NCBI GenBank assembly: GCA_002841765.1
Contig: PHAV01000018.1
Location: forward strand, 1 to 54,812
DNA: 54,812 nt
Origin: Deltaproteobacteria bacterium HGW-Deltaproteobacteria-4
GTDB lineage: Bacteria > Desulfobacterota > Desulfuromonadia > Desulfuromonadales > UBA2197
Reading direction: 5' to 3'
Position 1 is the first letter of the stretch. Every line of letters begins with the position of its first letter. A model generated the notes under the pieces. It was not told the DNA's origin, made no database searches, and worked only from the letters and a program-made list of their open reading frames with translations. Positions 15,933 through 24,232 of this stretch are shown piece by piece. A program made the translations under genes and the position numbers.

Positions 15933-17273
15933 ATGCGCATGCGCCCCCCCTTTCTTGTCCTGCTTCTCCTCCTTTCTCCCGCTACGGCTCAGGCGCAATC
16001 GCTGGATGTTGTTAGTGCGGTGCAGCGGGCCGTAACGGATCGCCCGACGATTCTGGCCAGTCAGGCCCAGGGTCAGTCCGCTGCCAGTGCGGTGCGGGAA
16101 GCCCGCAGTCTCTATCTGCCGAAAATAGTCTTCAGCGAAACCTTCAGCATGAGCAATGAACCGGCAGGGAGTCTCTTTATTGCCCTGAATCAGGAACGCA
16201 ATGTCATGAGCCCGGACAGCAGCTACAATCTCGTCAATCCCGACACCCAGCAGGATTTCGATACCCGCTTGACCCTTGAGCAAGCTCTTTTCGATGCCGA
16301 TGCCGGATATCGGATCAAGGAGGCCAAAAAACGCCTGGAATCGGCTCAGGCACGCAGCGACTGGAGTCGAGAAAGCGCTGGCTTTGCCGCTTTTCAGGCC
16401 TATCTCGGTGTCCAGAATGCTCTGGCAGAACGACAGGCCACGCAGACCGGTGCAGTCGAAGCCAATGAAGTCTTGCGCATCGCCGATGAACGTTATGCCG
16501 CCGGTATCGGCTTGAAAGCTGATCAATTACGCGCCATGGTCTTTCACTCGGAAGCGAGCCGTCGTGCCCTCACCGCCCGCAATAATGTCATTATCGCCCA
16601 ACGCCGCCTTGCTCTCGCCATCGGCCAGACAGAAGGCGAGATCACGATCAGTGCGCCCCTCGACAGCTCATTCTTCGACTCGTCCCCAACAGCAGCCGTC
16701 GCAGATCGTGCTGATCTCCAAGCCGTTGCTCTGGAGGTGGAGTCCCTCGCCATCGCGACCAAACGCAGTCAGGCCGCCTATCTCCCCCGCATTGATTTTT
16801 CTGGCAGCTATGCTCTTCATAATGAATCCAGCCCCTTTGGCGCGGATGCTCAGGCCTGGCATCTGGGGGCGGCACTTAAATGGGAACTCTTCGACGGTTT
16901 TCGACGTGACGCCAGTAGTGCTCGCGTCAGTGCCGAAAAGGCAGCCGCTGTTGCCAACCTCAGCGATGCCCGTCGCGAGCAGAACTTCCGCCGCGCTGAA
17001 GTCGAATTACGGATTGCCGAAGCTCGCGCCCGGAAAGAATCGGCTGAACAGGGATTAGTGGCGGCGAAGGAAGGTCAGCGGCTCCTTCAGCAACGCTACG
17101 AAAGCGGCCTGACGGATTTGGTCGATCTCCTTGCAACGCAGAGTGCCCTTGATCAAGCCCGTTCTTTTGTGGTGGCCGCCGACATCCAGCTCCTCTTCTC
17201 ATTGGGGCAGGCACTCCTTGAAGACGGCCGTTTTGTCTCCACTATTTTAACGAAAGATGAGGTTTCTCCGTGA
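15933..17273 (+). CDS. TolC-family outer-membrane efflux protein
   Basis: 446 residues from ATG 15933, chosen for AAGGAG 7 nt upstream and the signal peptide (FLVLLLLLSPATAQA/QS). Two tandem TolC/OEP repeats with long amphipathic helices rich in Ala, Arg and Glu are visible, including the conserved AVQRAVTDRP, LGVQNAL and RYESGLTDLVDLLATQSALDQA stretches. It would form the trimeric outer-membrane duct of the tripartite pump encoded next. The following adaptor gene starts in the last codons of this one (GTGA overlap at 17270-17273), so they are one translational unit. Confidence 0.95.
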   Translation: MRMRPPFLVLLLLLSPATAQAQSLDVVSAVQRAVTDRPTILASQAQGQSAASAVREARSLYLPKIVFSETFSMSNEPAGSLFIALNQERNVMSPDSSYNLVNPDTQQDFDTRLTLEQALFDADAGYRIKEAKKRLESAQARSDWSRESAGFAAFQAYLGVQNALAERQATQTGAVEANEVLRIADERYAAGIGLKADQLRAMVFHSEASRRALTARNNVIIAQRRLALAIGQTEGEITISAPLDSSFFDSSPTAAVADRADLQAVALEVESLAIATKRSQAAYLPRIDFSGSYALHNESSPFGADAQAWHLGAALKWELFDGFRRDASSARVSAEKAAAVANLSDARREQNFRRAEVELRIAEARARKESAEQGLVAAKEGQRLLQQRYESGLTDLVDLLATQSALDQARSFVVAADIQLLFSLGQALLEDGRFVSTILTKDEVSP

Positions 17274-18334
17274 AAAAGACGATCAAGCTCCTCCCTGTAG
17301 TGATGACCTTTCTGCTGGCGGCCTGCGGCAACAAGATAGAGCCGGGACAGACAGAAGTGACGCGGGAGAGTGTCGGAGGCCTGCCGTTCGCAGTGGTCGA
17401 GGCGCAGGAGGTACCGGGGCAGGATCTCTTCATCGGCAGCATCGAAAGTGCCGATCGCGGCGTTTTGGCGGCGCGCATCGATGGCCGTGTCGGTCGACTG
17501 ACGGTGCAGGTCGGCAATCCGGTCAAAGCCGGACAACTCCTCCTCATCATCGATCAGAACACCGTCAATGACCGTCTCGTCGAAGCACAGGGGGGTAAAG
17601 AAGCAGCCGCCGCTCGCCTCGATCTGGCGGAAAAGACCTACCAGCGCTACGCCCAGTTGGCCCGGGCTGAAGCCGTCACCCCACAGGAAATGGATCGCGT
17701 TTCAGCAGAGCGGGAACAAGCGCGGCAGAATTTGCAAGCCGCCAGTGCCGGCGTTGCCCAGGCCCGTACCGGTGTCGCTTATAATCACGTCATTGCTCCC
17801 TATGCGGGAATAATCTCTGAACAGCTGGTCGAAAGCGGCTCGACGGTCATGCCGGGAACGCCTCTGTTGGTCATCGAACGCAGCGGCACCCCCCAGGCGC
17901 GCATCGCTCTTCCCGAATCACTGGTGGGACAGATCTCCCTCGGCGAAACCTTGCAGCTGGAGGTCCCTGCACTGCTGCGGACGGTCAGCGGCGTTGTGAC
18001 GGAGATACAACCGACCAGTGATCCGGCCACCCGTACCTTTACAGTAAAATTGTCGCTACCGACCGATGCCGGCTTGACTCCCGGCCTCTTCCTCCGCGCC
18101 AGACGGCAGGCCACTACCGGCTCGGCTCTCCTCATCCCTCGCAGCGCCCTGGTGCAACGCGGACAATTAATCGGGATTTATGTCGTTGACGCAAAGATCC
18201 TCCACTTCCGGCTGGTTAAGATCGGTCAGCAACTCGGCGACAAGGTCGAGATCCTTTCCGGCCTCAGCGCCGGCGAGACGATCGTCACCGCTGCAACTGA
18301 GAAAGCCCGCAGCGGCGCTCGGGTTGAGGAATAG
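17270..18334 (+). CDS. RND efflux periplasmic adaptor, lipoprotein
   Basis: 354 residues with GTG start overlapping the TolC stop. The lipoprotein signal ends LLAAC at about 16-20. Domains in order: lipoyl half GRVGRLTVQVGNPVKAGQLL, alpha hairpin (about 95-150, LVEAQGGKEAAAARLDLAEKTYQRYAQL), lipoyl half APYAGIISEQLVESGSTV, then beta barrel and membrane-proximal domain (TGSALLIPRSALVQRGQ...GLSAGETIV). A typical AcrA/MexA-type membrane fusion protein connecting the RND pump to TolC. The RND gene begins 2 bp later. Confidence 0.95.
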   Translation: MKKTIKLLPVVMTFLLAACGNKIEPGQTEVTRESVGGLPFAVVEAQEVPGQDLFIGSIESADRGVLAARIDGRVGRLTVQVGNPVKAGQLLLIIDQNTVNDRLVEAQGGKEAAAARLDLAEKTYQRYAQLARAEAVTPQEMDRVSAEREQARQNLQAASAGVAQARTGVAYNHVIAPYAGIISEQLVESGSTVMPGTPLLVIERSGTPQARIALPESLVGQISLGETLQLEVPALLRTVSGVVTEIQPTSDPATRTFTVKLSLPTDAGLTPGLFLRARRQATTGSALLIPRSALVQRGQLIGIYVVDAKILHFRLVKIGQQLGDKVEILSGLSAGETIVTAATEKARSGARVEE

Positions 18335-18336
18335 AG

Positions 18337-21300
18337 ATGGCGACCAAACACTCTTTCCCGACCCGCGTTGTCGAGAAGTTCCTCAGCGGCAATCTTTCGA
18401 TTATCCTCCTCCTGTTGGCGATGCTCGGCGGGTTGGCGGCCTTTGTCCTCACCCCGCGAGAGGAAGAGCCGCAGATCGTCGTACCGATTGCTGATGTCTA
18501 CGTGCAGATGCCCGGCGCCAGTGCTACCGAGGTCGAACGGCTGATCTCGACACGCCTCGAAAAACTCCTGTGGCAGATCGATGGCGTCGAGCATGTCTAC
18601 TCCATGTCCAGGGCGGGACAGGCGGTCATCACTGTCCGCTACTATGTCGGCGAGGACCGGATTGAATCGCTGGTTAAACTCCACAACAAGCTAAAATCGA
18701 ATCTCGATCTTATCCCCACTGGCGTCAGTGGCTGGGTAGTCAAGCCGGTGGAAGTCGATGACGTGCCGATCGTCAACCTCAGCCTCTACTCCGCTCAGCT
18801 CTCTGATCACGATCTGCGCCGCATCGCTGAAGAGACCGTTGACCGCCTCCAGTCAGTGCAGAACACCTCTCTGACCACGGTCATCGGCGGCCGACCGCGC
18901 CAAGTGCGGGTCGAAGTCGATCCGCAGGCCTTGAGCGGCCGGGGGATCTCCCTCCTCGAACTCAAGAGCGCCCTCGCCGGCGCCAATCTCGACCTCCCCG
19001 CCGGCTCTTTCCAGCGCGACAACCGGGAAATCCTTGTCCGTGGCGGCACCTTCCTGAGCGATGTCCGCGACGTCAGTTCTCTGGTCGTCGGCGTCAGGCA
19101 GGGGCGACCGATCTATCTACGCGACGTTGCCAGGGTCAGCGACAGCATGGCCGAAGCCGAAACCTACACCCGCCTGCGCTTCGGACCCGCCGGGGCGAAG
19201 GAAGGGCAGGGGGAGGAGTATCAGGCGGTCCATATCGCCGTCGCCAAGAAGAAGGGGACGAATGCGGTCAAGGTCGCCGATCAGACCATCGCCATGGTGC
19301 AGGAGATGCGCGGCACCATCATCCCCGACAATGTGCAGGTACAGGTCACCCGCAACTACGGAGCCACCGCCGACCACAAAGTCAACGAACTGACGACTCA
19401 CCTCCTCATCGCCATCGTCACCGTCCTCGCCCTGATCTTCTTCGCCCTCGGCTGGCGCGAAGCGTTGATCGTCGCCGTCTCCATCCCGATCATCTATTCG
19501 CTGACCCTACTGGTTAATTACTGGTTCGGCTACACCATCAACCGCGTCACCCTCTTTGCCCTTGTCCTCTCCCTCGGCCTCTTGGTCGACGATCCGATCG
19601 TCGATGTCGAGAATATCTTCCGCCACTTCCAGATGAAGAAGGAGCCGCCGAAGGAGGCGGTCCTCACCGCCATCGACGAAGTGCGACCACCGATGATCCT
19701 CGCCACCTTCGCCGTCATCCTCTCCTTTTTGCCGATGCTCTTTATCACCGGGATGATGGGGCCGTACATGCGGCCGATGGCGATCAATCTGCCGCTGACG
19801 ATGATCATGTCGCTCCTCGTCGCCTTCACCATTACCCCGTGGATGACCTATCACGTCCTCAAGGGGCAGTACGGCAAGGGGAGTCACGACTTTGTCCTCG
19901 AAGAGAGCCGCGTCTACCGCATCTACCGCCGCATCGTCGAACCCTTCCTCGATTCACGGCGCAAGGCTTGGCTCCTTGTCGGCCTCGTCGTCCTCCTCTT
20001 CCTCGGCTCCCTGGCGATGCCGCTGTTTAATCTCGTGCCGATGAAGATGCTCCCCTTCGACAACAAGAACGAATTCCAGCTGGTGATCGATCTCCCCGAA
20101 GGCTCCACCCTGGAGACGACTGACAAGGCGGTGCGGGCACTGGAGGATTACCTCGCCACGATCAACGAAGTCACCGATTTCGAAGCATATGTCGGCACCG
20201 CCAGCGCCATGGACTTTAACGGCATGGTCCGCCACTACTATCTGCGGCAGGGGCCGCATCTCGCCGACATCCGCGTCAATCTGGTGGACAAGAGCGGCCG
20301 CAGCATGCAGAGCCATGCCATCACTCTGCGCCTGCGCAATGACCTCACCGCCATCGCCACGCAACATGGGGCGCTGCTCAAAATTGTTGAAGTGCCGCCG
20401 GGGCCGCCGGTTATCGCGACTGTCACCGCCGAAGTCTATGCGCAGCCGGGGATCAGCTACCAGCAGCAGATCGTTGCTGCGCAGGAGGTCAAGGCGCGGA
20501 TGGCGATCGAGGACAAGGTCGTCGATGTCGATGATACCGTCGAAGCGCCGCAGCGCCGCCTGCACTTTACTCCGGATAAGGAGAAGGCTGCCCTCAGCGG
20601 GATCAGTAACGCCGCCATCGCTGCCACTCTCAGCACGGCTCTCGCCGGCGAACAGGTCGGCACCCTCCATGTTGGCAGTGACCGTAATCCCCTCGCGATT
20701 GTCGTCCGCCTACCGATAGAAAGCCGCTCTTCGAGTACCGATCTCGCCGCCCTCACGGTCAAGGGGAGTCAGGGACAGTTGCTGCGCCTCAGTGAACTCG
20801 GCCACTTTACAGAGGAAACCCTGGAGCCGACCATCTACCACAAAGATCTGCAACCGGTCGTCTACGTCTTTGGCGAGATGGCCGGCAAGAGCCCGGTCAA
20901 CGCCGTCCTTAACCTCTCGAAGGGGATCAAGGAGATGCCGTTGCCGGCCGGGACGCATGTCGTCTGGAGTGGCGAAGGGGAGTGGAACATCACCCTCGAT
21001 GTCTTCCGCGATCTCGGTATCGCCTTCGGCGCCGCCCTGGTCCTCATCTTTATCCTCCTCCTCATCGAGACCGGTTCGGTGGTCATGCCGTTGATCATCA
21101 TGGCCGCCATCCCCCTGACGATGATCGGCATCATGCCCGGCTTTTGGGCCCTCAACCTCGTGCAGGATACACTCGTCGGCGGCTACCCGACTCCGGTCTT
21201 CTTCACCGCCACGGCGATGATCGGTATGATCGCCCTCGCCGGCATCGTCGTCCGCAACTCGATCATCCTTATCGACTTCATCCACCACGCCCTGCGCCGC

Positions 21301-21552
21301 GGCGCGGCACTGAAAGAAGCGATCATCGAGAGCGGCGCCGTCCGTCTCCGGCCGATCCTCCTCACCGCCGGCGCCGCCCTCCTCGGTAACTGGATCATCA
21401 CCCTCGACCCGATCTTCTCCGGCCTCGCCTGGTCGATCATCTTCGGCGTCTTTGCCTCCACCGCCTTTACCCTCATCGTCATCCCCGTCGTTTACTGGCT
21501 GGTCTACGGCGGTAAACGCGCCGCGGCCCATGAAAGGAGCTTCAAACCATGA
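18337..21552 (+). CDS. RND efflux transporter, AcrB-like
   Basis: 1071 residues, within the usual RND range. It has an N-terminal helix, a large periplasmic porter loop, a helix block at about 340-500, a second porter loop and a final helix block to about 1060. The proton-relay Asp pair is present in helix 4 (LGLLVDDPIVDVENIFRHF), as in AcrB (D407/D408), so proton-driven transport is expected. The sequence lacks the His/Met-rich metal-binding features of CusA-type pumps, so drug, solvent or organic-acid export is more likely than metal export; the substrate is not readable. Its stop overlaps the next start (ATGA at 21549-21552). Confidence 0.95.
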   Translation: MATKHSFPTRVVEKFLSGNLSIILLLLAMLGGLAAFVLTPREEEPQIVVPIADVYVQMPGASATEVERLISTRLEKLLWQIDGVEHVYSMSRAGQAVITVRYYVGEDRIESLVKLHNKLKSNLDLIPTGVSGWVVKPVEVDDVPIVNLSLYSAQLSDHDLRRIAEETVDRLQSVQNTSLTTVIGGRPRQVRVEVDPQALSGRGISLLELKSALAGANLDLPAGSFQRDNREILVRGGTFLSDVRDVSSLVVGVRQGRPIYLRDVARVSDSMAEAETYTRLRFGPAGAKEGQGEEYQAVHIAVAKKKGTNAVKVADQTIAMVQEMRGTIIPDNVQVQVTRNYGATADHKVNELTTHLLIAIVTVLALIFFALGWREALIVAVSIPIIYSLTLLVNYWFGYTINRVTLFALVLSLGLLVDDPIVDVENIFRHFQMKKEPPKEAVLTAIDEVRPPMILATFAVILSFLPMLFITGMMGPYMRPMAINLPLTMIMSLLVAFTITPWMTYHVLKGQYGKGSHDFVLEESRVYRIYRRIVEPFLDSRRKAWLLVGLVVLLFLGSLAMPLFNLVPMKMLPFDNKNEFQLVIDLPEGSTLETTDKAVRALEDYLATINEVTDFEAYVGTASAMDFNGMVRHYYLRQGPHLADIRVNLVDKSGRSMQSHAITLRLRNDLTAIATQHGALLKIVEVPPGPPVIATVTAEVYAQPGISYQQQIVAAQEVKARMAIEDKVVDVDDTVEAPQRRLHFTPDKEKAALSGISNAAIAATLSTALAGEQVGTLHVGSDRNPLAIVVRLPIESRSSSTDLAALTVKGSQGQLLRLSELGHFTEETLEPTIYHKDLQPVVYVFGEMAGKSPVNAVLNLSKGIKEMPLPAGTHVVWSGEGEWNITLDVFRDLGIAFGAALVLIFILLLIETGSVVMPLIIMAAIPLTMIGIMPGFWALNLVQDTLVGGYPTPVFFTATAMIGMIALAGIVVRNSIILIDFIHHALRRGAALKEAIIESGAVRLRPILLTAGAALLGNWIITLDPIFSGLAWSIIFGVFASTAFTLIVIPVVYWLVYGGKRAAAHERSFKP

Positions 21553-21737
21553 CCATCAACCGCTACTTGCGCCTGATCGCCGGATTCTTTATCCTGTTGA
21601 GTGTGACCCTCGGCCATTTTGTTTCACCCTACTGGTACTTCTTTACCGGCTTTATCGGCCTCAACCTGCTCCAGAGCGCCTTCACTGACTGGTGTCCGAT
21701 GATGACAATTCTGCGAAAATTCGGAATAAAGGATTAA
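21549..21737 (+). CDS. DUF2892-like small membrane protein
   Basis: 62 residues, two transmembrane segments (about 8-24 and 27-45) and a conserved TDWCPMMTILRKFGI end typical of the DUF2892/YgaP transmembrane family, often seen beside sulfur-transfer or efflux genes. ATG overlaps the RND stop, so translation is coupled. The single Cys in DWCP is the family's conserved residue. It probably associates with the pump or with membrane redox; unproven. Confidence 0.88.
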   Translation: MTINRYLRLIAGFFILLSVTLGHFVSPYWYFFTGFIGLNLLQSAFTDWCPMMTILRKFGIKD

Positions 21738-21745
21738 TTAAATTC

Positions 21746-22162
21746 ATGCACCTTTACCTGCGCCGCCTCTTTCAGAAAAAAAAGCAACGCGAAGGAGTTC
21801 CGGCCGGCGAACTCGCCGGTCATCACTTCACCCTTGGCCGCAACTGCTGCGAATCGGTCCTTCTCGCCCATAATGAGGAGGTCGATCCCACGATCATAGA
21901 GATGGCCAAAGCCTTTGGCGGCGGCATCGGCGGCAGTAAGTGTCTCTGCGGCGCCATCACCGGCGGGGTCATGACCCTGAGCCTCAAAGGACAGCGCAGA
22001 GATGCAGCCAAGCTGGTCGACCTCTTCAAGTCCCGCAATAAGGTGACCTGTTGCAAGGCTCTCTCGGCGCCGTATGTATGGGATAGCAAGGAACATCTGG
22101 CGAATTGTCGACGGCTGACGACTGAGGTGGCGGAAGATGTGGAGAAGTTGCTGAAGAAATAG
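21746..22162 (+). CDS. C_GCAxxG_C_C family redox-type protein
   Basis: 138 residues. The family's ordered Cys are present: NCCES (about 29-32), SKCLCGAITGGV (about 60-70), a CC pair near 108-109 and a last Cys near 124. No metal or cofactor has been firmly established for the family; a role in binding metals or handling thiols is plausible. It begins 9 bp after the DUF2892-like gene and is the last gene of the efflux operon. Start at ATG 21746 has only a weak AAAGGA upstream, in keeping with translational coupling. Confidence 0.88.
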   Translation: MHLYLRRLFQKKKQREGVPAGELAGHHFTLGRNCCESVLLAHNEEVDPTIIEMAKAFGGGIGGSKCLCGAITGGVMTLSLKGQRRDAAKLVDLFKSRNKVTCCKALSAPYVWDSKEHLANCRRLTTEVAEDVEKLLKK

Positions 22163-22315
22163 GGGGCCCACATTACCGCACCATCTGCCGCAGCAGCGGC
22201 CAGACCGTTGTGATCCTCCGTGTCATCCCTGGCGCCAGTCAGCTCAACGACCAGCTCTTCTCCACGTGACAACCGGCTGGGACCCGCCTTTTTTCAAAGT
22301 CACTCCCCAATTCAG
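22163..22315. other. Short intergenic stretch, no gene
   Basis: Convergent intergenic space between the efflux operon and marC. A short open frame on the plus strand (TVVILRVIPGASQLNDQL near 22205-22260) looks protein-like but has no start, so it may be a chance frame or a small remnant. Confidence 0.25.
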
Positions 22316-22352
22316 AAAAGAGCGCCCTGCCGGTTGGCAAAGCGCTCTTTTT
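22316..22352. terminator. Bidirectional terminator between the efflux operon and marC
   Basis: Stem AAAAGAGCGC/GCGCTCTTTT (22316-22325 with 22342-22351), T run on the plus strand and A run on the other side, between two convergent genes. Confidence 0.8.
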
Positions 22353-22378
22353 GAATCGATTGAAAATTTTCTCACCAC

Positions 22379-22984
22379 TCAGTTGGTCACTATCTGCCGG
22401 ATCCCGTCCGCCACAAACTGAATCGACAACGCAGCGAGGATGACGCCGAGGAGACGGCGAAGAATATCGTCGCCGGTCCGGCCGATGATCCGGGTCACGC
22501 GCGGGGCGAGGAGGAGGGCAAGGAGAGTAATCACGCTGATCGTCAAAACAGCGGCGAGGAGAGCCAGCGTCTCATGCTGTGCCGCCGGCCGGGAGAAGAG
22601 GAGAATTGTCAGCGTCAGGCAGCCGGGGCCGGAGATCAAGGGAATCGACATCGGAAAGACGGAGATGTCGATTTCATCGCTGTTAAAGTTGCGTTCATCA
22701 CTCTTGGCGCGGGTAATCATCTGAAAGGCGGTAAAGAAGAGGAGGAGGCCGCCGGAGACGCGCAGGGCGGCGATGCTGATGCCGAGCTTGGCGAGCAGCG
22801 CTTCACCGAAGAAGCCAAAAAGCAAGATGATGAGCGTTGAGATGCCGACGGCGCGCAGCGCCATGCGCCGGGCATAGCTGCGGCTGCCGCCAATGGTGAG
22901 GCTGTGAAAGATCAGCGCCGAGCCGATGGGATCAATGATGACAAAGTAGGAGGTGAGAGCGTGCAGAAAGATTTCCGCGGGCAT
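22379..22984 (-). CDS. MarC-family integral membrane protein
   Basis: 201 residues with six predicted transmembrane segments. MarC/UPF0056 hallmarks are present: FVIIDPIGSALIF near the N-terminus and PLISGPGCLTLTILL in the middle. The family was once linked to multiple antibiotic resistance, but its transport function is not established. It lies 43 bp behind the 58-aa gene and may be the last gene of the heme operon, although a functional link with heme is not evident. Confidence 0.9.
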   Translation of the reverse strand: MPAEIFLHALTSYFVIIDPIGSALIFHSLTIGGSRSYARRMALRAVGISTLIILLFGFFGEALLAKLGISIAALRVSGGLLLFFTAFQMITRAKSDERNFNSDEIDISVFPMSIPLISGPGCLTLTILLFSRPAAQHETLALLAAVLTISVITLLALLLAPRVTRIIGRTGDDILRRLLGVILAALSIQFVADGIRQIVTN

Positions 22985-23027
22985 GGGGTTCCTGTCGGGA
23001 GAAGGTCAGAGACGTGGGCAAGCGAGT

Positions 23028-23204
23028 TCAATCGTACTCGCGGCAGTACATCATCGTCAAACGGCCGCGGTTACCGAGGCACTGCGGGCAGAGTTCGCCT
23101 CGATCGTGATAGATCTCGCCGGCCATAAAATCCCCCATCTCGGCCGCCGGATCGTTGAGGGGGGCGGTCGGATCGAACTCGCTGGCGCAGATCCGGCAGT
23201 TCAT
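23028..23204 (-). CDS. Small CxxC protein (58 aa) coupled to hemH
   Basis: Begins MNCRICASEFDPTAPLNDPA, continues with MGDFMAGEIYHDRGELC, then PQC..., and ends CREYD. CRIC (3-6) and CPQC (39-42) plus a late Cys suggest a zinc ribbon or rubredoxin-like metal site. Its ATG overlaps the ferrochelatase stop (ATGA at 23201-23204), so it is translated with hemH, a strong sign of a real gene and of linked function. It is too short to carry an enzyme; a metal or iron-handling accessory is possible but unproven. Confidence 0.75.
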   Translation of the reverse strand: MNCRICASEFDPTAPLNDPAAEMGDFMAGEIYHDRGELCPQCLGNRGRLTMMYCREYD

Positions 23205-24181
23205 GACTTTTTCTCCAGTTCGTACCGCACCAGCGCCGCCATGGCCGCGATAAAGTCCGGATGGTCATTGAGGGAGGCGGTGCGCCCGAACTCGGTGATG
23301 CCGTGACTGTGGGCGTGGCGGGCAAACTCGTCATCGATCTCAACCAGGGTTTCGATGTGGTCAGAGACAAAGGAGACCGGAACAAGAAGGACGGCGCGGT
23401 GCCCTTCGGCGGCGAGTTTGTCGAGAGTTTCTAACGTCCCCGGTTCCATCCACTGCACCGGGCCGCTGCGGCTCTGGAAGGCGAGATGCCAGGGGCGTTC
23501 GCCGACCCGTTTCATAACCCCGCGCACCGTGGCAAGGACATGGTCAAGGTAGGGGTCACCGCGGTCGATGAACTTCTGCGGCAGGGCATGGGCGGAGAAG
23601 AGGATCTGTACTTCGTCGCGCATCAGCTCGTGATAGGTCTCCAGGCTCTCCTTCACCCGATGAGCGAGGGCGTCGAGATAGCCGGGCCAGTCGTACCACT
23701 GGCTGATGATCGTCAACTTCAAAGTCGGATGGTATTTGGCGACGGCGCGCTCGAAGTCGGCAATGCTGCTGCCGCTGGTGGCGCCGGTGTAGTGGGGATA
23801 AAGGGAGAGGACAACCGCTTCGGTGATGCCGTCCTGGGCCATCTGCTGCACAGTGGCGTCAGCGCGGGGGTGCCAGTAACGCATCGCCACATAAGGGCGC
23901 ACCTGCGGCCCAAGGGCCGTGGCAATCCCGGCGGCCTGCAAGGTCGTCCAGCGCAACTGCGGCGTCTTGCCGCCGATCATCCGGTAGTTCTCGCGCACCT
24001 TCGGGGTACGCAACCGTGAGATCAGCCAGGCAAAGGGCTTTTGCAGCAGCGCCCCGGCCGGCAGCTGGATCAGTTCCCGGTCGGAGAAGAGGTTGTAAAG
24101 GAAGGGCTGGATAGCAGCGAGGGAGTCAGGGCCTCCCATGTTGAGGACGACGAGGCCGAGGGAGGGAGTTTCTGTTTTCAT
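23201..24181 (-). CDS. hemH: Ferrochelatase
   Basis: Inserts ferrous iron into protoporphyrin IX (or coproporphyrin in some lineages), the last or near-last step of heme synthesis. 326 residues, normal for bacterial HemH. Family motifs are LVVLNMGGP at the N-terminus, SLYPHYTGATSGSS with the metal/porphyrin-binding His, FSAHALP and the QSR motif, and VPVSFVSDHIETLVEIDDE near the C-terminus. No Cys cluster is seen, so it is probably not a [2Fe-2S] type. It follows hemE by 51 bp, with a hairpin repeat between. The high heme demand of the multiheme cytochromes makes this operon central to the cell. Confidence 0.96.
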   Translation of the reverse strand: MKTETPSLGLVVLNMGGPDSLAAIQPFLYNLFSDRELIQLPAGALLQKPFAWLISRLRTPKVRENYRMIGGKTPQLRWTTLQAAGIATALGPQVRPYVAMRYWHPRADATVQQMAQDGITEAVVLSLYPHYTGATSGSSIADFERAVAKYHPTLKLTIISQWYDWPGYLDALAHRVKESLETYHELMRDEVQILFSAHALPQKFIDRGDPYLDHVLATVRGVMKRVGERPWHLAFQSRSGPVQWMEPGTLETLDKLAAEGHRAVLLVPVSFVSDHIETLVEIDDEFARHAHSHGITEFGRTASLNDHPDFIAAMAALVRYELEKKS

Positions 24182-24194
24182 GGGGATAGGGTCT

Positions 24195-24222
24195 GCAGGG
24201 GCGAATAATGATTCGCCCCTGC
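24195..24222. repeat. Short perfect inverted repeat between hemE and hemH
   Basis: 12-bp arms GCAGGGGCGAAT/ATTCGCCCCTGC (24195-24206 with 24211-24222), loop AATG, no T run. Same style as the pair at 25313-25352: a GGGCG core, A/T-rich centre and CGCCC. It probably belongs to a dispersed palindromic repeat family and may stabilise or space the operon mRNA. Confidence 0.6.
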
Positions 24223-24232
24223 GGAAAGACGC

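Noticed and set aside
15795-16526. 243-codon minus-strand frame over the start of the TolC gene
   Set aside because: The plus-strand TolC protein has a signal peptide, repeats and promoter. The minus frame has no family features and no ribosome site.
20710-21531. 273-codon minus-strand frame within the RND gene
   Set aside because: Composition is extreme (Asp/Glu/Gly/Arg-rich), a usual sign of antisense frames in GC-rich DNA. The RND gene on the plus strand is certain.
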